DNA from: JAKORR01 sp964608495
GTDB taxonomy: Bacteria; Armatimonadota; Zipacnadia; Zipacnadales; FEN-943
NCBI GenBank assembly: GCA_964608495.1
Contig: CAZSOQ010000038.1
Span: 1-28,813, forward strand
Length of the DNA stretch: 28,813 bases
Direction of reading: 5' to 3'
Shown: in pieces, positions 7,464 through 14,880 of the stretch
How the letters are laid out: each line of letters opens with the position of its first letter
Position numbering within the stretch: position 1 is the stretch's first letter
Notes under the pieces: generated by a model
Told to the model about the DNA's origin: nothing
What the model saw: only the letters and a program-made list of their open reading frames with translations
Database searches by the model: none
Translations under genes and position numbers: made by a program

Positions 7464-9365
7464 TCACGGCCGAGGGAGCAGAAGAGACGAGAGCCCGTCA
7501 GGGATCGAGAGCTCGGTCCACTGCGGTGGCAGCTTGAGCAGGGGCGTGTCGAACTGCAACTCCGGCTCCAGGGATAGCACCTCGTCGCCGATGCTCAGGC
7601 CGACGATCTCCTGCCGGTAGAGGTCCTCGGCGAGGAGCCAGTCCTGTCCGCCGATGGTGGCCGTCAGCCGGTAGTCCACGGCGGTGTCCACGTAGTAGGA
7701 GCGCTTGGGCTTGGGCTTGTGCTTGTCCAGGATGGGATGCCCCTCATCCTTCTCGGGAACCCGCCACGTGCGCGTCTCGAGGGACTTCTTGTAGCGGATC
7801 CCGCGGAGCTCGTCGCAGAAGCTGTCGAAGCTCAGCTCTGTCGCCGGGCGCACCAGGGCGATGCAGCCGAGCACGTAGTTGTCCTGGGGGCGGGCAAGCT
7901 CGTAGTCGGCCTGACGGGCATACAGACGGAGGGTGAGTTCGGCCTGCTCGCCTTCGCCGCTCCACTGGAGCACACCGGGCTTGACGCGCTCGGTGGCTTC
8001 CTTGGCCTCCGCGGGGCCGGACCAGAGGGGAACCACGCCGAGGTAGTGTCCTCCGGTCTCGACGGCCACTGGCCACATGCGGTCAACGGCGATGGGCTGG
8101 CCCTCCCAGGGCTGGCGCAGCACCGACACCCGGCTGATCGAAGACCGCGGCCCAAGGACCATCTCGGCCCAGGCTCGCGTGCGCGGCCGCCAGCCGATCT
8201 GGTCGAAGTCCAGATTCAGCACGGCGATCCCCCCCCGCTGCAGGGCGGAGGCGTGACAGGCGCCCGAGACGTATAGGTAGCTGGTGGGCCGAGGAGCGCG
8301 CTCGGGCAGCGTGATGAGCAGCGGGATGCTGGCCGCGTTGAGGTAGGCGGTCATGGTGGAGATCGAGAAGCTCGGGGCGACGTGCAAGGTCTCCCGGTAG
8401 GGCTGCTCCGATCCCCAGGCGTAGCTGTAGGTCGCCGGCAGCGACAGGGATAGCGCCGGCAGCCCGGAGGCGACCGGCTCGCGGAAGGGCAGGGCGAAAC
8501 AGCCGGCGCTCAGAGCCGGCGTGGGGACGGGGCGACCGAAGGCGGCCGCCAGCAGCGACGCGAGCGGCCCCAGGGCATCGGCGGCGTCCGGACGGTAGGT
8601 GTAGAGCTGGGCTCCGCCGAGGATGTTGGCCGAGCCCGCCAGGCGCTGGAGCAGGTCCGTCCAGGCGAGAGCCCAGGCCCGCGACCAGGACTCCGGACCC
8701 TCGGGCAGGAAGGCGCGAAGCCACCCCAGAGCGGAGAGACGGTAGGCCTCGGTCGTGGGACCGTGGCCGTCGGCCAAGCCCTCCGAGACCACGCTCTTCA
8801 TCCACGCATCGGTCAGGGAAGCGGCGCGGGCCAGCAGGGCCTCGTTGCCACCGGCGCGGCCCACCCCGGCACAGGCCGCGGCGAGAACGAGCGTGCGCAC
8901 GTCAGACGAAGCGGGCTGGGCGCTGCGTAGCCGCTTGCCCATGGCGCCAAGGGCGGCGGACAGGGCGGGGGCCGTCGAGGCGGCGAGCCGGTCGCCGGCC
9001 CACAGCGCACCGGCAGCCAGGAGCGGAGCCGCCACTTCGGTGGCCGCGAGCGCCGGCTTGTCGCCGGCAAGCCAGGGCAGGAGGCCCGAGTCGCCGCCGG
9101 AGGTGGCGACCTGGGCGGCGATGGCCGCCAGCGCCTCGTTCGCGGCCGCGACGTGGTCACCGGACAACAGACACGCGAGGGCCCAGGTGGGCGTCAGGCA
9201 GGCCACGTCCGGTTTGCCCTGGTCGTCCAGCACCAGCTTGAGCTGGGCGTCCAGACGCGCCGCGCCAGCCTCGGCCAGTGCCGCGCAGAGGTCCTGGAAG
9301 CTATCCGCCCTGGCGCTGAAGGCGCAGAGCGCAAGTAGCAGCGAAGCCCAGAAGACGCGCTTCAT
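7464..9365 (-). CDS. Large secreted protein of unknown function
   Basis: I do not recognise this 633-residue protein. It has a clear signal peptide (MKRVFWASLLLALCAFSARA, cleavage likely after residue 20). The N-terminal half (about 20-290) is alanine- and leucine-rich, with repeated helical stretches such as LTPTWALACLLSG and EVAAPLLAAGALWAGD, like an alpha/alpha toroid. The C-terminal half (about 300-620) looks beta-rich with many aromatics (LPATYSYAWGSEQPYRETLH). A helical toroid followed by a beta-sandwich is the layout of several polysaccharide lyases and heparinase-like proteins, but I see no catalytic motif that proves this. The start is ATG 9365, with only a weak GGGGTGA upstream. A separate promoter precedes the next gene, so it may form a single-gene unit. 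Coding is well supported; function is not. Confidence 0.8.
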   Translation of the reverse strand: MKRVFWASLLLALCAFSARADSFQDLCAALAEAGAARLDAQLKLVLDDQGKPDVACLTPTWALACLLSGDHVAAANEALAAIAAQVATSGGDSGLLPWLAGDKPALAATEVAAPLLAAGALWAGDRLAASTAPALSAALGAMGKRLRSAQPASSDVRTLVLAAACAGVGRAGGNEALLARAASLTDAWMKSVVSEGLADGHGPTTEAYRLSALGWLRAFLPEGPESWSRAWALAWTDLLQRLAGSANILGGAQLYTYRPDAADALGPLASLLAAAFGRPVPTPALSAGCFALPFREPVASGLPALSLSLPATYSYAWGSEQPYRETLHVAPSFSISTMTAYLNAASIPLLITLPERAPRPTSYLYVSGACHASALQRGGIAVLNLDFDQIGWRPRTRAWAEMVLGPRSSISRVSVLRQPWEGQPIAVDRMWPVAVETGGHYLGVVPLWSGPAEAKEATERVKPGVLQWSGEGEQAELTLRLYARQADYELARPQDNYVLGCIALVRPATELSFDSFCDELRGIRYKKSLETRTWRVPEKDEGHPILDKHKPKPKRSYYVDTAVDYRLTATIGGQDWLLAEDLYRQEIVGLSIGDEVLSLEPELQFDTPLLKLPPQWTELSIPDGLSSLLLPRP

Positions 9366-9857
9366 GGACACAGCATCACCCCGACGGAAGACAGGTGAGA
9401 CTCGCCGGGCGCCGGGCTCCCACGCACCGCCACAAACCCGAGGCGGAGCGTTCCCGTTGCCCCGGACAGCAAGACCCGGCGCGGCCCCTGGACGGGCCCG
9501 CCCGCCGGGCGTCACGCGTAATCATTGCATCCCCCAAGCGCCCGACGCAACCCACTGCCCCGGCCCGGGCGTTCATCGGCCAGGACGGGCCCCGGCCTCT
9601 AGGACCGGTCCGACCCGCCCGGGGTTTCTGGCGCGGCGCGAATCGCCCGCCCCAGCCCGGCAACGAGGGACGGCAGGCCGGGCGGCGGAGCTGCGTGGGG
9701 CTCTCGCGGGGAGCCTGTCGCCGCGTCGGCGGCCCAGGGCCCGCGGACCCATGGGCGAGCGCGCGAACGGCCGGCCGCGGCTGAGCGCAAGGCAGCACGC
9801 ATCCGAGGCCGGCCGAAGGTCGCCAAGGCGGTCGTCCGCGCAGGCTTGCCGGGCAGA
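9366..9857. other. 490-nt gap without a supported gene
   Basis: This interval separates the last ribosomal gene, rpsI, from the secreted-protein gene. The reading frames that cross it are Arg/Pro/Gly-rich shadows with no ribosome binding site or family resemblance. I found no tRNA-like sequence. The only AT-richer patch is around 9518-9531 (minus strand TGCAATGATTACG), which could hold a promoter for the secreted-protein gene, but no good -35/-10 pair is visible. It also contains the inverted repeat at 9768-9815. Confidence 0.6.
9768..9815 (-). repeat. Inverted repeat downstream of rpsI, possible terminator
   Basis: CGGCCGGCC (9768-9776) and GGCCGGCCG (9807-9815) can pair as a 9-bp all-GC stem with a 30-nt loop, beginning about 43 nt after the rpsI stop. 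Each arm is itself nearly palindromic. There is no T-run, so if it ends the ribosomal transcript it does so as a non-canonical terminator or mRNA 3'-end barrier. Chance formation is possible at this GC content. Confidence 0.35.
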
Positions 9858-10253
9858 CTAGCGCTTTGAGAACTGCTTGCCGCGGCGAGCGCTGCGGAAG
9901 CCCGCGTGCTTGCGCTCCTTGACCCGCGGGTCGCGAGTAAGCATGCGGTACTGAGCCAGGGCCGGGCGCAGGCTCTCGTCCATGGCGACGAGGGCACGGG
10001 CGATGCCGTGGCGGAGGGCCCCGGCCTGGCCGGCCTTGCCGCCGCCATGCACCTTGGCCTTGACGTCAACCTGGCCGAACTTCTGGGCGGCGTGCAGCGG
10101 CTGCAGCACCCACTCGGTGAGCTGCGGACGCTCCAGGTACTCGTCCAGGTCCCTGCCGTTGACAAGGACGCGACCCGTGCCGGGCATGATCCACACCCGG
10201 GCCACGGCGTTCTTCCTCTTGCCGGTTGCGTAGTAGCGTTCTACGGTCGCCAA
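9858..10253 (-). CDS. rpsI: 30S ribosomal protein S9
   Basis: S9 is a protein of the 30S head whose C-terminal tail reaches the P-site tRNA. The 131-residue product begins MATVERYYATGKRKNAVARV, the family signature, and ends in GKQFSKR, the conserved Lys/Arg tail. The central motif HGGGKAGQAGALRHGIARAL is intact. The start is read as TTG at 10253: GGGAGG lies 8 nt upstream, and there is no ATG or GTG that would give the expected N-terminus. It follows rplM by 23 nt, as in most bacteria, and is the last ribosomal gene here. Confidence 0.97.
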   Translation of the reverse strand: MATVERYYATGKRKNAVARVWIMPGTGRVLVNGRDLDEYLERPQLTEWVLQPLHAAQKFGQVDVKAKVHGGGKAGQAGALRHGIARALVAMDESLRPALAQYRMLTRDPRVKERKHAGFRSARRGKQFSKR

Positions 10254-10276
10254 CGTGTATGCCTCCCGGACACCGG

Positions 10277-10714
10277 TCAGATCTTGAGCTGCTTGGGCTG
10301 CTGGGCCTGGTGGGGATGGTCGGAGCCGCGGTAGATCCTGAGCTTGCGCAACATGCGGCGGCCCAGCGGCCCCTTGGGCAACATGCCGCGGACGGCCAGC
10401 TCGATCATCCGCTCGGGACGCCGGGCCAGCAGTTGCCCGGCCTCCTCGGACTTGAGGTGGCCCGGATAGCCCGTGTGGTGGTAGTAGATCTTCTGGCGCA
10501 TCTTCTTGCCCGTCAGCATGACCCGCTCCGCGTCCGTGATGATGACGAAGTCGCCACAGTCCACGTGCGGGGTGAAACAGGCCTTGTGCTTGCCCCGCAG
10601 GACCGCGGCGACGCGCGCGGCCAGACGGCCCAGGGGCAAGCCCTCGGCACTCACTACCCACCAGTCACGCTTTACTTCCTCGGCCTTCGCGGAACGAGTC
10701 TTCAGCTCGGTCAT
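10277..10714 (-). CDS. rplM: 50S ribosomal protein L13
   Basis: L13 is an early-assembly 50S protein. The 145-residue product contains WWVVSAEGLPLGRLAARVA (about 18-36), CGDFVIITDAE, LTGKKMRQKIYYHHTGYPG (about 69-87), AVRGMLPKGPLGRRMLRKL (about 110-128) and the conserved YRGSDHPHQAQQP tail, so it is full length. The start is ATG 10714 with GGGAG about 9 nt upstream; longer in-frame extensions are Arg/Gly/Pro-rich and rejected. It is separated from truA by 85 nt holding a small hairpin, which may be a site for L13 autoregulation. Confidence 0.97.
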   Translation of the reverse strand: MTELKTRSAKAEEVKRDWWVVSAEGLPLGRLAARVAAVLRGKHKACFTPHVDCGDFVIITDAERVMLTGKKMRQKIYYHHTGYPGHLKSEEAGQLLARRPERMIELAVRGMLPKGPLGRRMLRKLRIYRGSDHPHQAQQPKQLKI

Positions 10715-10766
10715 GTCTTCTACTCCCTGTCTGAAACCGGGACCCGCCTTGCCTGGCGTCGCCGGC

Positions 10767-10784
10767 CCGGCGCGGAAGCGCCAG
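10767..10784 (-). promoter_or_regulatory. Hairpin in the leader between truA and rplM
   Basis: On the minus strand CTGGCGC-TTCC-GCGCCGG folds into a 7-bp stem (one G-U pair) with a four-base loop, about 53 nt before the rplM start. Structured leaders upstream of rplM that respond to L13 are known in Firmicutes and E. coli. I see no direct match to those motifs, so a regulatory role is only a possibility. Confidence 0.3.
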
Positions 10785-10799
10785 ACCTTCCCCGGCGGC

Positions 10800-11558
10800 T
10801 CAGTAATCCACCCGCACCAGGCACAGCCCCTGAGGCGGGGCCGTGGGGCCGGCGCGGCGACGATCACGACTCTCTAGAATTGCGGCCACCTCTTCCGGCA
10901 CGAGCTGCCCGCGGCCGACCTGCACCAGAGTGCCCACGATGATCCGCACCATCATGTACAGGAAGCCGTCGGCAGCCAGGCGGACCTCCAGCAGGTCCGC
11001 GTTCTCGTCTAGGTCCAGACGGTACAGATTGCGCACCGTGCTGCGAGCGCTGCCGCCCGAGGCGCAGAAGGCCGCGAAGTCATGCTCGCCGACGAGCGCC
11101 TCGGCGGCCCGCCGCACGGCGGGGACGTCGAGCACCTCCCCCAGGTGCCAGGCGTACCGGCAGAGGAAAGGCGAGGGCGTCTCCCGGCAGAGGACGCGGT
11201 AGGTGTACTGCTTGCCCACGGCGTCGAAGCGCGGATGGAAGTCCGCCGGGACCTCGAGGGCCTGGACCACACTGATGGCGACGGGCAACAAGCCGTTGAG
11301 GGCACGGGCGACGTTCTCGATCGGCATGGGATTGCCGCTGTCGAAGACGGCGACCTGCCCCAGCGCGTGCACGCCAGCATCGGTGCGACTGGCCGCTTTC
11401 AGATGTGTAGGTTCACCCAACAACCGCGACAGCGCCTCTTCCAGCTCGCCCTGAATGGTCGGCACCTCCGGCTGGCGCTGGAAGCCAGCGTAGTCGGTGC
11501 CGTCGTACTGGACCACGATCAGGATGTGGCGTCGGTTGCCCTCGGCCTGATGGGCCAT
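10800..11558 (-). CDS. truA: tRNA pseudouridine(38-40) synthase TruA
   Basis: TruA converts uridines 38-40 of the tRNA anticodon stem-loop to pseudouridine. The 252-residue protein shows the family landmarks: VQYDGTDYAGFQRQP (16-30), the catalytic motif SRTDAGVHALGQVA with Asp60 as nucleophile, FHPRFDAVGKQYTYRV, and the C-terminal FLYMMVRIIVGTLVQVGRG. The length is normal. The start ATG 11558 lies 9 nt after the rplQ stop with no strong ribosome binding site, suggesting translational coupling. Placement between rplQ and rplM is common in Gram-positive-type genomes. Confidence 0.96.
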   Translation of the reverse strand: MAHQAEGNRRHILIVVQYDGTDYAGFQRQPEVPTIQGELEEALSRLLGEPTHLKAASRTDAGVHALGQVAVFDSGNPMPIENVARALNGLLPVAISVVQALEVPADFHPRFDAVGKQYTYRVLCRETPSPFLCRYAWHLGEVLDVPAVRRAAEALVGEHDFAAFCASGGSARSTVRNLYRLDLDENADLLEVRLAADGFLYMMVRIIVGTLVQVGRGQLVPEEVAAILESRDRRRAGPTAPPQGLCLVRVDY

Positions 11559-11567
11559 GGCCCGGGC

Positions 11568-11921
11568 CTACCCACTCCAGCGTAGCACAGCCATCTCGGC
11601 GGAATCGCCGCGACGCAGGCCGGCGCGGACCACCCGCGTGTAGCCGCCTTGCACGTCCTGGAAGCGCGGGGCGATGTCGGCGAAAAGCTTGGTGATCACC
11701 TCGGGCTCGGGAAGCACGCGCAGGGCGAGGCGGCGGGAATGCACGTCGCCACGCTTGCCCCACGTCACGAGCCGGTCGGCCAAGCTGGCGGCGGCTCGGG
11801 CCCGGGCCAGAGTCGTCTTGACGGACTCCTGGAGTATCAGGCTGCGGACCAGCGAGCGAAGCATGGCTTCACGCTGGTCGGTAGGCTTGTTGAGTTTTGG
11901 GGTTCTCTTCCGATGCCGCAT
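11568..11921 (-). CDS. rplQ: 50S ribosomal protein L17
   Basis: L17 lies near the peptide exit tunnel on the 50S subunit. The 117-residue protein has the conserved REAMLRSLVRSLILQESVKT (about 17-36), TTLARARAAASLADRL, KRGDVHSRRLAL and GGYTRVVRAGLRRGDSAEMA segments. The start is taken at ATG 11921, with GGAG 8 nt upstream; a GTG three codons earlier (11930) overlaps that site. It follows rpoA by 34 nt, the standard alpha-operon order. Confidence 0.96.
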   Translation of the reverse strand: MRHRKRTPKLNKPTDQREAMLRSLVRSLILQESVKTTLARARAAASLADRLVTWGKRGDVHSRRLALRVLPEPEVITKLFADIAPRFQDVQGGYTRVVRAGLRRGDSAEMAVLRWSG

Positions 11922-11955
11922 CAGTAACACTCCGCTGCTGCGCTCGCGCGAGCCG

Positions 11956-12936
11956 CTACTCGTCCTCTGCCTCTTCCGGCTCGCGCAGGGAGAGCTCGAA
12001 CTGAGCCAGCTTGGATATGACCTCTTCGAGGGAGCGCTGGCCGAAGTTGCGGATAGCCAGCAGGTCCTCCCGCGTCCTGAGTACCAGCTCGCCCAGGGTG
12101 TTGATGTTCGACTTCTTCAGGCAGTTGTAGGTGCGGACGGTAAAGTCCAGGTCCTCGATGGGGTACTCGAGGACGCGGGCGCGCATGGCCTCCTCGGCCT
12201 CCATCTCCTCGGGCAGCCCGGCCTCAGCCTCGACACCCACGAACATGACCAGGTACTGCTGGATCTTCCTGGCCGCCTGCCGCAGGGCCTCATCGGGCAT
12301 GAGCGTGCCGTTGCCCCACAGCTCGAGGGTGAGGCGGTCGAGGTCGGTCCGGTAGCCGACACGAGTCGGCTCGACGTGGTAGGCGCAGCGGCGAATGGGC
12401 GAGAAGGCGGCGTCCACGGGGACGACGTCGGCGCCGCGGCGGCCGCGCGTGCGGGCCTCGACGGGCAGATAGGCCTTGCCCACCTCCACGAACATCTCGG
12501 CATACAGTCGGGCCGTCTTGCTGGTGAGTGAGGCGATGTGCAGATGCGGGTTAACGATCTCAACGTCGGGCGGGCAGATCACGTCCGCGCCCGTCACCTC
12601 GCACTCGCCCTCGGCCTCGATGCGCAGGACCCACTCGCGCTCTTCCTGGTCGGCCACGGGCTCGGGGGGAGCATAGACTTTGATGGCGAGCTCGCGCAGG
12701 TTGAATATGAGCTCGGTGTTGTCCTCGAGGAGGCCCTCGAGGGTGGCGAACTCATGCAGCGCGCCGTCAATGCGCACGTCCGTGGTCGCCGCCCCCTCGA
12801 TGTGCGCCAGCAGCACCCGCCGCAGCGCGTTGCCCAGAGTATGGCCGAAACCCCTCTCCAGGGGCTCCACGGCGAACTTGCCGTAAGTCGCCGTCATCTC
12901 CATTATCCTGATCTGTGCGTTCAGCCCCTCGATCAT
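11956..12936 (-). CDS. rpoA: DNA-directed RNA polymerase subunit alpha
   Basis: The alpha subunit dimerises to nucleate RNA polymerase and contacts UP elements and activators. The 326-residue protein has a complete N-terminal domain (about 1-235; YGKFAVEPLERGFGHTLGN, LRRVLL) and a C-terminal domain (about 255-315; FTVRTYNCLKKSNINTLGEL, NFGQRSLEEV). The arginine of FTVR corresponds to E. coli Arg265, which binds the UP element. The tail is acidic (EPEEAEDE). The start is ATG 12936, preceded by GAGGGGGA; the first 12 residues (MIEGLNAQIRIM) are less conserved. It lies 55 nt after rpsD. Confidence 0.98.
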   Translation of the reverse strand: MIEGLNAQIRIMEMTATYGKFAVEPLERGFGHTLGNALRRVLLAHIEGAATTDVRIDGALHEFATLEGLLEDNTELIFNLRELAIKVYAPPEPVADQEEREWVLRIEAEGECEVTGADVICPPDVEIVNPHLHIASLTSKTARLYAEMFVEVGKAYLPVEARTRGRRGADVVPVDAAFSPIRRCAYHVEPTRVGYRTDLDRLTLELWGNGTLMPDEALRQAARKIQQYLVMFVGVEAEAGLPEEMEAEEAMRARVLEYPIEDLDFTVRTYNCLKKSNINTLGELVLRTREDLLAIRNFGQRSLEEVISKLAQFELSLREPEEAEDE

Positions 12937-12991
12937 ATCGTCTATTCCCCCTCGTGTGAGGACACGCTCCGTCAGGCTCCGACAGCAACGA

Positions 12992-13624
12992 TCAGCGCGA
13001 GTAGAACTCCACTACCACCTGTTCGTCGCCGGGCACGTCAACGTCCTCGCGGGCGGGCAGGTTCACGACCTTGGCGGTCCGCCTCTCGTAGTCCACCTCG
13101 AGCCAGCGAGGGGCCACACGGGCAGCGACTTCCACGGCCTCGACGATCGGGGGCAGGTTCCGGCTCTTCTCGCGCACGGCCACCACCTCACCGGGGCGCA
13201 CGCGGTAGGAGGCCACGGTCACCACGCGACCGTTGACCTCGAAGTGCCGCTGGCCGATGAGCTGGCGCGCCTGTGCCCGGCTGGCCACCAGCCCGGCGCG
13301 AGAGACTACACTGTCCAGCCGGGTCTCCAGCAGCGCCAGCAGGTTGTCGCCGGGCACGCCGGGCATGCGCTCGGCCTGACTGACGTATCGGCGGAACTGG
13401 CCCTCGAGGAGGCCGTAGAAGGTACGGATGGCCTGCTTGGTGCGAAGCTGCACGGCATAGTCCGTGCGGCGGCGACGCCGTCGGCCGTGCTCGCCCAGCT
13501 GGCCGGGCGGGTAGGGGCGCTTCTCGACGGCGCACTTGGGCGACGTGCAGCGCTGCCCCTTCAGGTACAGCTTGCGGCCTTCACGCCGGCACAGCCGGCA
13601 GACTGGTCCAGTATAACGTGCCAT
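12992..13624 (-). CDS. rpsD: 30S ribosomal protein S4, zinc-binding form
   Basis: S4 is a primary 16S rRNA-binding protein at the mRNA entry side and often autoregulates the alpha operon. The 210-residue product has an N-terminal zinc site with Cys9, Cys12, Cys26 and Cys31 (C+ form). The S4 RNA-binding domain is at about 98-160 (LLETRLDSVVSRAGLVASRAQA begins it), and the C-terminus is conserved (VVVEFYSR). The start is ATG 13624 with GGAGGTGA 9 nt upstream. It sits between rpsK and rpoA as expected. S4 normally packs against S5, whose gene is missing from this operon. Confidence 0.98.
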   Translation of the reverse strand: MARYTGPVCRLCRREGRKLYLKGQRCTSPKCAVEKRPYPPGQLGEHGRRRRRRTDYAVQLRTKQAIRTFYGLLEGQFRRYVSQAERMPGVPGDNLLALLETRLDSVVSRAGLVASRAQARQLIGQRHFEVNGRVVTVASYRVRPGEVVAVREKSRNLPPIVEAVEVAARVAPRWLEVDYERRTAKVVNLPAREDVDVPGDEQVVVEFYSR

Positions 13625-13655
13625 GGGAAAAGCTCACCTCCGCCGCTTGCGGCGG

Positions 13656-14054
13656 CTAGACGCGTCGCCGCTTCTTCGGGCGACAGCCGTTGTGGGGCAG
13701 CGGCGTGACATCGTAGATCTCACGGACCTCCAGCCCAGCGGCCTGCAGGGCGCGAATGGCCGTCTCGCGGCCCTGACCGGGCCCCTTGACGAAGACGTCC
13801 ACGCGCTTCATGCCGTACTCGACAGCCCGTCGAGCGGCCTGCTCGGCCGCGAGCTGGGCCGCGAAGGGCATGCCCTTGCGGGTGTGCTGCAGGCCCACCG
13901 CCCCACCGCTGGCCCAGGCGATGCAGTTGCCCTCGGGGTCCGTGATGGTCACGATGGTGTTGTTGAAGCTCGACTTGATGTGGGCATGGCCGAAAGGCAC
14001 CTGTCGGGTGACTCGGGCCCGCCGCGCTGCTTGCTGACGACGTGCTCGACGCAT
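13656..14054 (-). CDS. rpsK: 30S ribosomal protein S11
   Basis: S11 is a 30S platform protein near the mRNA exit and the E site. The 132-residue protein carries HIKSSFNNTIVTITDPEGN (about 25-43), the glycine-rich WASGGAVG segment, KGPGQGRETAIRALQAAGL and the canonical C-terminus TPLPHNGCRPKKRRRV. The start is ATG 14054, 14 nt after rpsM. Length and order are normal. Confidence 0.98.
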   Translation of the reverse strand: MRRARRQQAARRARVTRQVPFGHAHIKSSFNNTIVTITDPEGNCIAWASGGAVGLQHTRKGMPFAAQLAAEQAARRAVEYGMKRVDVFVKGPGQGRETAIRALQAAGLEVREIYDVTPLPHNGCRPKKRRRV

Positions 14055-14068
14055 CGGGTCGCCCCCTA

Positions 14069-14452
14069 TTACTTGTGCACAGCCGCTCTCTTGCGGCCCT
14101 TGACGGTCTTGCGCTTACCCTTACGGGTTCGGGCATTGGTGCGCGTCCGCTGACCGCGGACGGGCAGGCCGCGACGGTGGCGCAGGCCCCGGTAGGAGCC
14201 GATCTCCACCAGTCGCTGGATGTTGGACTGGATCTCCCGCCGCAGGTCGCCCTCGATCACATGGTCGCGGTCTATGATCTCGCGCAGCCTCGCAGCGTCT
14301 TCCTCGGTGATGTCCCGAGTGCGCCTGCCCGGGTCCACGCCGGCGGCCTCAACGATCTCGGCCGCCTTGCTGTGCCCGATGCCGTAGATGTAGGTCAGCG
14401 CGACGACTATCCGCTTGTCTCTGGGCAGGTCTACGCCCGCGATACGTGGCAC
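14069..14452 (-). CDS. rpsM: 30S ribosomal protein S13
   Basis: S13 is a head protein that bridges to the 50S subunit and contacts P-site tRNA through its basic tail. The 127-residue product starts PRIAGVDLPRDKRIVVALTY, has the helix-two-turns-helix YGIGHSKAAEIVEAAG, and contains GSYRGLRHRRGLPVRGQRT with a long Lys/Arg tail. The start is GTG 14452 with AAGGAGGTG about 8 nt upstream; that site overlaps the rpmJ stop codon, suggesting coupled translation. Confidence 0.98.
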   Translation of the reverse strand: MPRIAGVDLPRDKRIVVALTYIYGIGHSKAAEIVEAAGVDPGRRTRDITEEDAARLREIIDRDHVIEGDLRREIQSNIQRLVEIGSYRGLRHRRGLPVRGQRTRTNARTRKGKRKTVKGRKRAAVHK

Positions 14453-14464
14453 GCCTGCACCTCC

Positions 14465-14578
14465 TTAGCCCTGGCGCTGCTTGTGGCGAGGGTTCTCACA
14501 GATGATGCGCACCACGCCACGGCGGCGGATTACCTTGCACTTCTCACAGCGTCTGCGTACGGACGGTTTTACCTTCAT
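14465..14578 (-). CDS. rpmJ: 50S ribosomal protein L36, zinc-binding form
   Basis: This 37-residue gene reads MKVKPSVRRRCEKCKVI, then RRRGVVRIICENPRHKQRQG. Cys11, Cys14, Cys27 and His32 form the C-x2-C-x12-C-x4-H zinc ribbon of the C+ L36 form. L36 organises helices of 23S rRNA domain VI. It sits in its normal place between infA and rpsM. The start is ATG 14578; the TAA stop is at 14465-14467. Confidence 0.97.
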   Translation of the reverse strand: MKVKPSVRRRCEKCKVIRRRGVVRIICENPRHKQRQG

Positions 14579-14604
14579 GGCCAAAGCCTCCACAGCCTTA
14601 GGCT

Positions 14605-14880
14605 CTACTTCTTGTGCAGCCAGACGATGCGTCCGCGGTTGATGTCGTCCACGGGCAGCTCGACGGTCACGCGGTCGCCCGCCATGATGCGGATGGACCG
14701 CTCGCGCATCTTGCCGCTCACGTGGGCCAGGATGGTGTGGCCGTTCTCCAGCTCGACCGTGAAGAAGGCGTTCGGTAGCTTCTCCACCACCCGACCCAGG
14801 ACGCGGAGCACCCGCATGTGCTGCTCCTCTTCGGGCTGCTGGCGCCTCCTGCGCTTCTTACCCCTCTTGGCTGGTCGCAT
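14605..14880 (-). CDS. infA: Translation initiation factor IF-1 (start ambiguous)
   Basis: IF-1 occupies the A site of the 30S subunit during initiation. The S1-like OB fold is complete: GRVVEKLPNAFFTVELENGH, ILAHVSGKMRERSIRIMAGD, and VDDINRGRIVWLHKK at the end. From ATG 14880 the product has 91 residues with a strongly basic N-terminal extension (KRGKKRRRRQQ) absent from the usual ~72-residue protein; this start overlaps the map stop as TAATG, favouring coupling. An alternative ATG at 14817 gives a standard 70-residue protein and has AGAGGAG 6 nt upstream. The sequence does not decide between them. Order map-infA-rpmJ is typical. Confidence 0.93.
   Translation of the reverse strand: MRPAKRGKKRRRRQQPEEEQHMRVLRVLGRVVEKLPNAFFTVELENGHTILAHVSGKMRERSIRIMAGDRVTVELPVDDINRGRIVWLHKK

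Noticed and set aside
9376..9798. Open frames on both strands in the rpsI to secreted-protein gap
   Set aside because: The products are Arg/Pro/Gly-rich, lack ribosome binding sites, and look like random GC-rich frames.
10254..10661. Upstream in-frame extension of rpsI into rplM
   Set aside because: The extension is Gly/Arg/Pro-rich and covers the certain rplM gene; the TTG start with GGGAGG gives the correct S9 N-terminus.
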